Assembly: GCA_963965975.1 (NCBI GenBank)
Contig: OZ014415.1
Span: 563,001 to 627,000, forward strand
Direction of reading: 5' to 3'
DNA: 64,000 nt
DNA from: Xestospongia bergquistia
Taxonomy: Eukaryota; Porifera; Demospongiae; Haplosclerida; Petrosiidae
The notes under the pieces are model-generated. The model was not told the origin of the DNA, did no database searches, and worked only from the letters and a program-made list of their open reading frames with translations. The position numbers and the translations under genes were made by a program. Of this stretch, positions 23,698 to 37,700 are shown in pieces (the stretch's first letter is position 1; each line of letters begins with the position of its first letter).

Positions 23698-23964
23698 ACT
23701 ATTTGAATTATCTCTTTTTTATATTATGAAGCTGTGCTTACTGGAATATATTGTGTATTAATATCTAATATGTTTACTATATACCATTTATTGCACCTTA
23801 TATTATTGTGTGTTCACTTTATGTCTCTCACTCACTTACTTAATATTATTTTGCATTATTCTTGCACTATGTCTAATTTTAACTCTAAGCGTCTAAATTA
23901 ATTTCATTATGGGTGTGTCATGTGATATCCACGCCCACAAACAGTAAGCATATTTTGGTGCGTT

Positions 23965-24706
23965 ATGGAGTGTAAGTGTAACAGAAGTTTTGTTATGTAA
24001 GTCAGTCTGTTTTCTAACGTATAATGTCATCTTTTTATAGTTTAATAGGTCTGGCTTTGTTTGCTACACTCGGTATTATCCTATTGTTTATTGGATGTGC
24101 TTTAAAATTTGAGTCACCTCATTCTGGAATGTAAGTTAACAGTCTCCCTTAGTAACACCTTAATTGTCTCTTTATTATAGAATTAATTGGTGGGGTTTAT
24201 TCGTCGGTAAGTTAACCACACCCATAATTAATACCTAAATAATATATATTTTTAGTAATATTGTATCTGCTGTCACCTGTACCATTGACTATAGCACGAT
24301 GCTGTACAATACAAGAGTGTTTATCAGAGGAGTCACAGTAAGTTACTTATAGGCACTAACTTGTTGCTATGGTGACATTACCTAGGAAACTCCTATATGA
24401 TATTTGTTACTTTTTGTCAGCGTGTATTGTGGTGTCTGGATTTGGTAAGTGATAATTCATGTGACAGTCACATGATGGTCATATGATACTTGTTCTTTCA
24501 TAGGCATGCCAATAGTAATGGCAAGACAGCAATTAGTAAGTAAACTATAATATCATTACTTGTATGTACGTGTATCTCTATAGATTGAATATGGTGCAGC
24601 TGCTTTAATAGGCGGAGCTAACATTTTCGTATTTTCTACTGTATACGCTTTCTTTGGATTCTTTACTCGTGAAGAAGACTGGGATTGGACATCTGATAAT
24701 TGGTGA
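23965..24706 (+). CDS. LEPROT: LEPROT-family membrane protein
   Basis: LEPROT/LEPROTL1 (endospanin) proteins sit in endosome and Golgi membranes and affect receptor trafficking; yeast Vps55 is a relative. Seven small exons (23965-23996, 24041-24130, 24181-24206, 24256-24337, 24386-24444, 24504-24535, 24584-24706) encode 147 residues. The usual length is about 131, so the N-terminus is slightly longer. Four hydrophobic segments are visible: IGLALFATLGIILLFIGCAL, WWGLFVVILYLLSPVPLTIA, ICYFLSACIVVSGFGMPIVM and ALIGGANIFVFSTVYAFFGF. The phrases LSPVPLTIAR and the C-terminus EEDWDWTSDNW match the family signature. Introns are 43-59 bp, the shortest set in the window. The start is the only in-frame ATG before the first membrane segment. 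Confidence 0.93.
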
Positions 24707-25064
24707 CCACACCCCCTCATCAACTTTGTCATGTTTAGTTCTGGTATAAGTCTGTCTGTCTTGTTGTTACATAATATACATTATAATACAGGAGCTATTT
24801 AACCCATACTACAATATAATATATAATAATGATATTTACAATGTTAAATATATTAATTCTTGTTTTAAGGTAATGTGGATGTAGTGTTTTTAAGTTTGGT
24901 ATTCTTCAATCTTCAAATAGTATATTGTACCAGTTGAACTACCTTAAATAAACAAATATAATGAAATATCCTTTAGAGTATATCACAATTACAATATTAA
25001 GATGATGCTACTGATGGTACAATACAATGACATAATGGTGACAGCTATTGGATATAATATATTT
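24707..25064. other. Tail-to-tail gap, LEPROT and PRMT3
   Basis: AT-rich. AATAAA at 24947-24952 (plus strand) fits the LEPROT transcript end. No other feature seen. Confidence 0.55.
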
Positions 25065-27796
<2,732 letters not shown>

Positions 27797-27878
27797 AGTG
27801 CATCAGTTACGCGGGCGTGGCTGAATAATGCCACACACCCAATTATAGGTAGATAACACCTAAACTCCACCCATCAGC
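27797..27878. promoter_or_regulatory. 82-bp bidirectional promoter, PRMT3 / FBXW9
   Basis: Only 82 bases separate the two divergent start codons, so both promoters and 5'UTRs must overlap or extend into each other's gene. GGGCGTGGC at 27813-27821 matches a KLF/SP-type GC box. Confidence 0.55.
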
Positions 27879-29978
27879 ATGTTGGATCAACTTCCTGATC
27901 AAGCTTTGTTGCTTCTTTTTTCATTTATTCCAGCCAAAGATTTGATTTTATCGATTTCTGTCGTTTGCAAGAGATTCAGATTACTAATTATCAGTAATTG
28001 GTACTGGAAGAGACGCTACTGGGAGAACTATGGCGAGAGTACACCTTTCCTCGGAGGAAACCACTCATCTCTTGAAGAAATGCAAAGAGGGTGTGTCCAT
28101 GGCGACTTTTTGAGAAGAATATGTAATCCTTTTACAAACACAATGCACTTGGATACTTTATCAGGTATAGCCACACCCCCATTTATCCACCCCACGTGTT
28201 ATTTTAGCGTGGGCGTATGGTAATATTTCTTTATCTCTTTCAGCATCAGCTGGTGGTCTGGATTGTGTCTATATAATGAATCCTGATATTTCAGGAGCTC
28301 GTAACTTAGTTGCTGCTGGTAGTCGAGACCATATTATATTTTTATGGCGGAAAAGAGCTGTTGAAATGGACAAGGGTGTGTCTCGTTCAATGAGGGAATT
28401 TGTTAATGCAGAACTAAAGGAACATAGAGTACTATATTCCATATTGTCTTTATCTTTATTTTCTCTCTCTCTTTTAATTAGGGATGGGTGTGGTGTTTGA
28501 CAGGTAATCCAGCCATTCCAAATGTACTTTGCTCTGGTAGTTGGGACCATGAAGTGAGACTTTGGGATGTCAGCATTAAACAATGCATCATTAGAATAAA
28601 GTTAGTTGTTACCTTGACAACCTATTCATTGTTACTATAGTAACCATTGTTGAATAGTGGCAAACATAAAGCAGCTGTCCTTAGTTTATTGATGCCTCAA
28701 CCAAATCTAGTAGTGTCAGGTGGATATGATAAGTTTATTAGAAGTTTTGATGTTCGTCAGAAGGACCTTACTGCTACAGTATGTGGTCAACACACAAAAG
28801 CAGTCCTCTCATTGACAAGTCAAGGTGATTATATATACTCTGGTAGTGAAGATCGTACAGTGAGATTGTGGGATTTGAGAAAACCTGATGAGTTACTTTC
28901 AAAATATAAAGTGAGTGAGTTATTACAAATATAATAGACTGAATAATATATAATTACTAATAATATAATTATGTTAATTATTAATTGACTAATTATCATA
29001 TAATTACTGATAATATAATTAATAAATATAATGTTAATTATTAATTGACTAATTAACATATAATTACTGAATTATTTTAATTATTTTATTCAGTGTGTTG
29101 GAGCAGCTGTGACAAGTTTATTTGCCAATGAAGGTATTCTGTCAGCAGCTGTTGGTCAAGATGTCCACTTCTTCAATACAACAGCTGGCCAACTATCATT
29201 AGTCTCAGTTAGTTAGTAACTTTTATTACAAGATAATATTAATTTCTGTCTACTAGTCTTATCATCCTGGACATACTGGTCCTCTTACATCGGTTTATCA
29301 TAATTTGGGGATGTTAATAACTGGGTCTCAAGATGGGAAAGCCATGTTACATACAATGAGTATACCTCATAAATGTTTAAAGACATTTGAACATTTTGCA
29401 GCTGTCACTGATGTAAGCAAATTGTAATAAATTATGTAATATTATAGGAGCTACCCTACATATTAAAGCAGTTCAGCTGGAGTGAGAATTTGAATAACAA
29501 AACTCTCTATTAGTCATTATTATTCCATTGGTTAATATTAATGTACTGTTTGTTATGTGCATTAAGAGTTTGTTAACTGGGAATAGTCGGTTATAATATT
29601 GTTTACAAATTTATAATCTTTCCTTATAAATTGAAAGGTAATTGATTGAATATTAAAATTATTGCTCACTTTTCATAACTGTGTTTCATATATCTAGTCT
29701 GTGGTTGATAATGATCTACTTCAATGAACTATAAGAGAAACTAAATTTAATTTTAAATGAAAATGTTTACTTTAGAAATCCATAAATTGTAATGTTTATT
29801 TCATTGTTGTGCTATCTATACATTAGTACTTTCAATTTATCGATTATAAACATCCTCTTTTCCTACCCCTTTTCCTGTCTCCTCCTTTGTAATTTAGGTT
29901 GATTTTACTCAAGATACAGTTGCTCTCTCTTCATCAGATAGAACTGTTTCTCTGTGGATGCCCAAACATCTTAGCTAG
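27879..29978 (+). CDS. FBXW9: FBXW9-like F-box / WD40 protein
   Basis: F-box/WD40 proteins are substrate receptors of SCF ubiquitin ligases. Seven exons (27879-28164, 28244-28428, 28482-28600, 28658-28910, 29094-29207, 29257-29412, 29898-29978) encode 397 residues. The F-box is at the start: LDQLPDQALLLLFSFIPAKD, then VCKRFRLL. The WD40 blades follow: AAGSRDHIIFLW, CSGSWDHEVRLWD, VSGGYDKFIRSFD, YSGSEDRTVRLWD, then weaker ones to SSSDRTVSLW near the C-terminus. Exon 3 was set to begin at 28482 because this yields HRGWVWCLTGNPA, the usual blade start, after a strong pyrimidine tract; an alternative acceptor at 28502 breaks the frame. FBXW9 is the best match by domain order and length; another FBXW member is possible. 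Confidence 0.85.
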
Positions 29979-30111
29979 CATTGTGTAGCTAGCTCTTTAA
30001 TTCTTTCATTTGCTGTTAATAATATCAGAAATATTCTTTCATACTTTAGAATTGATATCTTCATTGATATATATCATCAAAAAATAACTTCAAGATATAA
30101 ATTAGAATTTG

Positions 30112-33100
30112 ATGATGATGGTTCTTGTGAAGTTACTGACTGCAGTGATTATACTGACAATTGCAACAAATTCTTCAGCTCTCATCCCATTATCAATGGC
30201 TAGCATAAATGGTTATGAGAGTGGAAGTGGATTTGACAGTGAGTCTGGAGACAATTCTTCAATATTGACTACCTCTATAACTCAGCCCAGTACTAGTACT
30301 ATTATATCAAGTAGTATGCTATTCATTGAAGAAAGTAGTGCATCATTTATTGAAGATTTTTCTTCTATTTTCTCCTTGACTATTGAGGTAACTACTAGTG
30401 CTAGTATCATATCAACAGTTGAAACTATAGCTACCACACCCTCAGCACCTTCTTCATCATTCGCTGCCTCCTTCTCCCCCATTGTATCTCCAACAACATC
30501 AGTTGAAGATACAACTTTAACACCCTCAAGTACTCTATTTATATCAACTACCACATCCTCCGCAGCACTTTTTTCATCGTTCACCTTCTCCTCTTCCAGT
30601 GTAACTCCACCAACACTAACTACTACACCACAGCTCAGTACTACCCTTACCAATACAACTTTTATAACTCCCTCTATAACACCACTTATTACCAGTACAC
30701 CTTCTATAACTCCCTCTATAACACCACTTATTACCAGTACACCTTCTATAACTCCCTCTATAACACCACTTATTACCAGTACACCTTCTATAACTCCCTC
30801 TATAACACCACTTATTACCAGTACACCTTCTATAACTCCCTCTATAACACCACTTATTACCAGTACACCTTCTATAACTCCCTCTATAACACCACTTATT
30901 ACCAGTACACCTTCTATAACTCCCTCTATAACACCACTTATTACCAGTACACCTTCAACTTCTATAACTCCCTCTATAACACCACTTATTACCAGTACAC
31001 CTTCAACTTCTATAACTCCCTCTATAACACCACTTATTACCAGTACACCTTCAACTTCTATAACTCCCTCTATAACACCACTTATTACCAGTACTACTTC
31101 AACATCTAGTGTAGTACCAAGTACTGCTCCTCCTGGCCCTTTTGATCTATCTACCATAGTAATTATTATTGCTGTAATAGTAATAATACTACTTATTGTT
31201 ATTGTAATCCTTTTTATATCTGTGATCTTTTATAGAAAGAGGTATATAACACTAGTAGTATGATAAGATTATATAATTGGACAGAATGGATGGACCAAAG
31301 GTAGTTGGATGAAATAAAAGATGGATAGATAGAATTAATAATATATTTTATTATCTGATTATCCTCAGAAATAGAGTCAAAGATGATGAGTTAGGTCAAT
31401 TGATTGATGGACCAGGAAATGTTATCATACTCTCAAATATATCATCAAATGGATATGATCCAAGATCTCTATTCTCTCGTAAGTTAACTCCATGTAATTA
31501 ATGCTCATAGTCTCTGACTAATAGAATTAATACTTACATTAATGGATTTGCTATTTTTCTCTTAATTGATGTTTATGTAGAAAACATAGATACACATTTT
31601 AAACATTGTTGATTGTTTTCAATACTAATGGTTTATGGTACAGAATATAGTATATACACTCCAATGACTTGTACATTAGATATCACTATAGTGCTGTTGT
31701 ATTGTTATTTTAAAGCTAATGTTTTGAAAGTGATGCACTCATAGTGTGTTTATAATATTATATTATATTATACTGATAGTGGTGTGTGTCAACAGTTTGA
31801 TCTCATATCAAAACTATATTATGTTTTGTTTACTAAGTGCAACATGAAGCTTTCAATATAATTGATTTGTATAAACAATTTATAAATATTAAATATCAAA
31901 AGATCATAGCAATGTAGAAACAATTAACAACTTCAAACTTGTCTATTATTGGTATGATTTGTTATGTACATGTATATGTACATGTACATATACTCTTCTT
32001 AAAATAGTACTATTTAACGAAAACTAGTTGTAGGGTATTTTTCTATTGAAAGCAGTTATTCTATTTCCTTGTCTAAGTTCCTCTTAGTATTATTCAATTT
32101 TACATATAATACATTTCCATGTCCTTTTGGTTTACAAAAAGGATACAATTTCTGGCCATATTGTACAGAAACTAGACTTTGTTGGTTTAAGGAGTATAGT
32201 CACTAGGTCCCATGACAACAAGGAAAACACCATTATTAACTAATCTATTTATCTGTTGTAGTGAATTGAATCAAATATCATTAGCATCCATTATATATAT
32301 ATATAGTATTGTAATAATAATATATATAGTATTGTAATAATAATATGTATAGTATTGTAATAATAATATGTATAGTATTGTAATAATAATAGTTTCCTTT
32401 TTCTGTTTAGATATTCCTGTACTTCCTTCAGTTGAATTGAATCGTTTAGAGAATTATGTAAAGAATCTAGAAGATGGTGAGACTGCTTCTGATGAATTTA
32501 TGGTATGTTATTAAATTTTTTATTATAATCTTTTTATTATATCTTTTGTTTCTTTAGGAGTTGCAAGAACATGGCCATGATTTACCACAAACAAAGGCAG
32601 ACCTTAATGTAAATTCAGCTAAAAATCGTTATATCAATATATTGCCATGTAAGTTTATGTAGTATAGTATACTATTAGCACACTGATAGCACACTTATAG
32701 CACACTAATAGCACATTGATAGCACACTAATAGCACACTAATAGCACAGTGATAGCACACTGATAGCACACTTATAGCACACTAATAGCACAGTGATAGC
32801 ACACTGATAGCACACTTATAACACACTAATAGCACACTTATAACACACTTATAGCACACTAATAGCACATTGATAGCACACTTATAGCACACTAATAGCA
32901 CAGTGATAGCACACTTATAGCACACTAATAGCACACTGATAGCACACTTTTACCACACTAATAGCACACTTATAACACACTTATAACACATCAATAGCAC
33001 ACTGTTAGCACAATTATAGCACATTTATAACACATTCTAAAACCTGGAGTCTAAGATATTCTACTGTTTATTTTTTTGTCATTTTAGAATTAACATTTTC

Positions 33101-34437
33101 TGTTTTCTATTTTATAGATGATGCTACACGTGTGGTACTGAGTACAGTGAACAAAAAGGAAGGATCAGATTATATCAATGCTAACTATATACAGGTAATT
33201 GTTACATTGCTTGAGATATTAACAATATACAAGATACTGATAACTAATGACATCTGACATCTACTCTACTGGTATCTAATTTATTTGTACATCTACATGT
33301 AACATGCTGCAAAAATAATATTGACATAATGCATGATACTTTGTATATATTAATAGTATTATTATATGTAAGTAAGTTCAATGATTTCTGTAATACAACT
33401 CCCTTTAATTAATATTAGTATTTAATTATTATTTTATTAATTTATTTCTACAGGGATACAACCATCGTTATGAATATATTGCTACTCAAGGTGAGGAGTT
33501 CATTATATTCTTACAATTAATTTATATATTATACAATAAAATAATATATTAATACATACAATATAAAATAATATATTAATACATATAATGTATTTTATAC
33601 ACATTAGGTCCTCTTCCTTATACTATCAATGACTTTTGGCGAATGATATGGGAAAAAGAGTGTGAAGTCATCGTCATGGTAACTAATCCAGTTGAAGGAG
33701 GCAATGTAAGAGAATGGAGGAAATAATTTATGTAAATAATGTATTTTTATTTTGTAGACAAAGTGTGAAGTTTATTGGCCTGAGGAACAGCATACCTCAC
33801 AATATGGGGGTATATCAGTAACTCATCTAGAGGAAGAAATTCAACCATCATGTACAAAGCGTACTTTCCTTCTTTCACTTCCAGAGAAGTCTGATAATGT
33901 TAGTAGTTCATCTGTACATGTTATTGTCAAGGAAGACAGTTGTATTTATCAATTTTATAATGGAGGTTAAAAATGTGGGAGATACCATTAAAGAAAAATC
34001 TATGTTATCTCACAAGCTGACCAGATAAGAATGTGCCCTATGACATTGGAATAATATTAGTGCAACTCTATTTAGCTGTATTTTTCCTGTTAAAATAGTA
34101 GTAGAAAACTCTATATAATAAATTTCTGAATAATTGTATCATTCCTATATGATAGATTGGACAAGATACACACTGCTATAAAAATGTGCTAAATAATTTC
34201 TCTTTTTTTTAGTCCAAACGAGACCTTACATCTCGTAATTGTATTCAGTTTCATTTTACATCTTGGCCAGATATGGGTGTGCCCAATGATGCCGGGACAA
34301 TGCTGAGGTTTGTGAGAAATGTACGAGCGACTGCTAGAAATTCTGACAAGCCTATTGTGGTCCATTGCAGGTATGTAATAGATGTGGTATTAGGTTACTA
34401 TAACATTAGATCTTGTATTCATTTGGGACTTACAGAG

Positions 34438-34478
<41 letters not shown>

Positions 34479-37324
34479 GTATTGCTGGAATTTCCTTGGA
34501 GCTCTTAAAATAGGATATTGTAATTCAAACTACATTATAATTACAACACACAGAGATGAGACAAGTTATTGTAATAGAATAGGATGGCTCTCTTCCATAT
34601 CTAATTGAAGTTTATCTAATGACCTTTTACTTGTAATCTATGTCACCTTTTATTTACCTGACATTACTCTATGAGTCTCTATTAATAATTTGACTATTAA
34701 TATAATTGTGTCATCATACTAACACAAGTTATTAAATTATATACAGTAACCACTTACTAGCAATACATATCCCATTATATGTACATTGTGACATCATCCT
34801 GTACGTAACTTAATTAATAGTACTCTCATTCTATTATTGTTTGTATTCTGTAGTGCTGGTGTTGGTAGAACAGGTACCTATATTGCTATTGACATTCTAA
34901 TGCAAAGAATGACCGAATATCATAATGTCAATGTACAAGAATTGATATTACAAATGAGAGCGCAGAGAATATCGATGGTTCAAACAATGGTATGTGAGTA
35001 CATTTCTTATAAAGGACACTCTATCTTAAGGACACTTGTTCTAGTCCCATACTAATACTTTAGTGTATTATACAACCTCTATATTGAGGACACTTGTTCT
35101 AGTCCCATACTAATACTTTAGTGTATTTTACAACCTCTATATTGAGGACATCTTAAATTAAGGTATGATTAGAGGTTCCAATGTGTCTGTCCACCTTAAT
35201 AGAGGCATCATTTCACTAGTAGCAAAATAAAGTTATGGAACACTTCTAATATTAAAATTTTTAAACAAGGTCAATTTTATTTAAATTTTGTACTCAAAAT
35301 CTTGTATAATTTTGTTCACTTTATTGATACATTATTTTTTTTCTCATTTAGCCTCAATATGTCTTCATTTATATGTGTTTATTGTATGAGTATTTGTATG
35401 GAGAGACGGAAGTAAAAAGAGAAGAACTTAGTGATCATTTGGAAAAACTACTAGAAGTATTTCCTGAAACAGAAGACAGCAGAATGGACAAAGAATTTGA
35501 AGTGAGACTATTGTGTTGTATGGTGGATAATAAAGGAGTGTCACTTTATTCTATTTTAATAACTAATAAATATCATATTAATATTAGGGGGCTCAGCGTA
35601 TAATTGAACCAGATTCTTCTATATTGGAATATGCTACTCATGCTGATAATGTGAGCAAAAATCGACCTGGTGCAGGGATACCACGTCAGTGACACACACA
35701 CACTTTCATATTCGCATTTCTAATTTTATGATATATCTAAAAAATAATTTTTTCTTGTAGTTGATTTGAATCGTGTTTGTCTTAGCGATCCACACGAGAC
35801 TGGTAATGATTATATTAATGCCAGTTTTATTGGAGTGAGTAAAACCCTTTAATTTGTTAATAGTAATTAATATCAACTCATATAGTGTATTAGTCGTCGA
35901 GCTGAGTACATATTGACACAACATCCACTGAAGAACACTACTGAAGATTTTTGGAGAATGATACTAGATAGACATGTTAATACTGTTGTTGTGATAGGAA
36001 ATGTTAAAGATGAGGTTAGTATAATATCATAGGATTATACTATATCTGTGAACATGTGTGGGTGTGTGGGTGTGAGTATAAAAACTTAATATAATAATTA
36101 AATTGTATTAATTTTATTTTTGATAGGATGAATACTGGCCAGGAGAGAAACAATTTGAATGGGAGGATCTTACTGTTAAATTAGTAGAAGTTGATGAAAT
36201 GGATGATATCAAGGTACATCCATTCATTCATCTATCTATCCATCTACCATCTAAATATTCATCCATACATTCATCTGTCCATCCATCCATGCATACAGAT
36301 TTGTGGAGTAGAAGTTGAACACGAAATCAGTGAAGAGTATCAAATGGTCACTATTTTTCAACTAACAGACTGGCCAAGTGAATCAGAGACTGTACCAACA
36401 TCACCAAAATGTAAAGTTGACCAATATATATTTACTGTACACAAGTTTTCATCTTCACACTAAATCACATGACATGTTTATATAAATGTACTTTATTGGT
36501 TTGTATAACTTTTTAACATATTAATTGATAATTTGGATATAAGTACAATCTTTATAAATTTCCCACTTGCTGTACAACCTCCCTATCATGTAGTAGTATC
36601 ATACCATATGTTTATATAAGTACAATTGTATTACTATATGACACATGTAGATTACAATTTCATAGTTATTAATGTAGACTTTGTGTTATATTTCAGTATT
36701 GATTAATCACCTGGTGTCATAAAATGATCACAATAGGTTAGGGAATTGGTTTTGTCTGTCTGTCTGTAGCAAAAGATATTGTAATCACTCTTATTTCAAA
36801 TGGGACCTAATTTAATTTCTATAACTATCTTATACATAGCTAGTCTATTGTTTTTTTGTGATATTTAAAATAAATTACTTACTTATTATTCCATTATAGC
36901 ATTGTTGAATCTGGTAAATATCATTGCTGAACATAAAAAAGGATTAGTATTAATACACACAGCTGCCGGGTAAGAAAGAATAATGAATGACAGCTGTATC
37001 CTTACTGAGAGCATCCTCTGTCTCTCTTTCTTTCTTACAGAGTTAGTAATGAAGCTAGTGGTGTTTTTGCTGTCATTAATACATTAGTTCATTATCTGAG
37101 AGAACCAGAAAGAAAAGTGAATATTATGGAAGTTGTCAGACGCACCCTACAACAACGTCCTGGCTGTATATCCACAAAGGTAAGTTACTATTAGGATTTG
37201 TGTTCACCAGTAAGAAATATTTATCTTTATATTGGTACTCTTCTTTACTTTATTTTTTTTTATTTTATAGGAACAATACGAGTTTATATATGAGTGTTTA
37301 ATCCATTCAATTGACAATAGTTAG
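30112..37324 (+). CDS. RPTP-A: mucin-like receptor tyrosine phosphatase
   Basis: A 993-residue type I receptor phosphatase. Exons: 30112-31241, 31369-31478, 32411-32502, 32558-32648, 33118-33194, 33454-33490, 33608-33705, 33758-33898, 34213-34370, 34854-34989, 35352-35501, 35588-35684, 35761-35834, 35886-36014, 36127-36213, 36299-36410, 36900-36969, 37041-37179, 37271-37324. A signal peptide leads to a Ser/Thr/Pro-rich ectodomain, likely O-glycosylated, with no Ig or FN3 domain; then a helix ([20 protein letters not shown]) and a basic stop (YRKR). D1 looks active: [27 protein letters not shown], then QTMPQY. D2 is degenerate: HTAAGVSNEASG replaces HCxxGxxR, so Cys and Arg are gone. The layout resembles CD45 or RPTP-alpha. 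The first ATG of the frame is used; the gene starts 133 bp after the FBXW9 stop. Confidence 0.93.
30660..31095 (+). repeat. Coding minisatellite, 14-16 residue repeat in RPTP-A ectodomain
   Basis: Ten near-identical units encode [14 protein letters not shown]. The first seven repeat every 42 bp; the last three every 48 bp, adding Thr-Ser. The bases are almost unchanged between units, so the array is young and probably variable in copy number. All lengths are multiples of three and keep the frame. The minus strand is also open here, encoding a Val/Ile/Gly repeat, which I take as an artefact. Confidence 0.95.
31479..32410 (+). other. RPTP-A intron 2
   Basis: A 932-bp AT-rich intron. At 32298-32391 it contains four copies of a TATAGTATTGTAATAATAAT unit; GTACATGTATATGTACATGTAC at about 31966 is near-palindromic. 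No coding signal. Confidence 0.65.
32675..33030 (+). repeat. AGCACACTNAT short tandem repeat in RPTP-A intron 4
   Basis: About thirty degenerate copies of the 11-base unit AGCACACTAAT / AGCACACTGAT / AGCACACTTAT follow each other directly with no spacers. Non-coding. Confidence 0.93.
35030..35155 (-). repeat. 58-bp repeat, reversed copy, in RPTP-A intron 10
   Basis: Two copies, 58 bp apart (starting 35030 and 35088), of the unit found in MSH5 intron 1, here on the opposite strand: GGACACTTGTTCTAGTCCC, ACTAATACTTTAGT and CCTCTATATTGAGG are all recognisable. Confidence 0.88.
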
Positions 37325-37700
37325 TTTCAAAAGTTGGACTCTTTTTACATTAATTTTTTGTTATCTTAGTTTAATAATAGTTATCATTTTTAATGATTAG
37401 GTATGTCCTTTGATTTTTATATCCAGTTAATATGTTTCTAGAACAAACTGGTATTTTTATTGTAACAATTCTTTGTTAATGAGCTAGAGCGGAAGTAGCG
37501 GTTAGCACGATCTCACTAATTGTATCACGTTGCATTGAGCACAATCTTCAACAAGTACTGTTTCTGGTGTTGTATTTGTGTCTAATATCTTCTACTGACT
37601 AACGTATATTTATCGGCATAGTTTTCTTCCATTTCGTCACCAATCGATATCTGTTTCTGCCCGTGGCTGTAATAGCAGAGTTTGTACTACTCAGCCAGCC
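37325..37700 (+). promoter_or_regulatory. Gap between RPTP-A and RPTP-B
   Basis: These 376 bp hold the 3'UTR of RPTP-A and the promoter of RPTP-B. AGCGGAAGTAGCGG at 37488-37501 contains an ETS-type core (GGAAGT). Otherwise no motif was recognised. Confidence 0.4.

Noticed and set aside
28502..28600. Alternative start of FBXW9 exon 3 after TTTGACAG
   Set aside because: It does not keep the reading phase with exon 2; the acceptor at 28481 does and gives a proper WD40 blade start.
30282..31157. Long minus-strand frame (Val/Ile/Gly repeat) opposite RPTP-A exon 1
   Set aside because: Mirror of the coding minisatellite; the plus strand has a signal peptide, a membrane helix and joins to phosphatase exons.
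32675..33030. Regular short repeats resembling a CRISPR array
   Set aside because: There are no unique spacers and the host is an animal; it is a simple 11-base tandem repeat.
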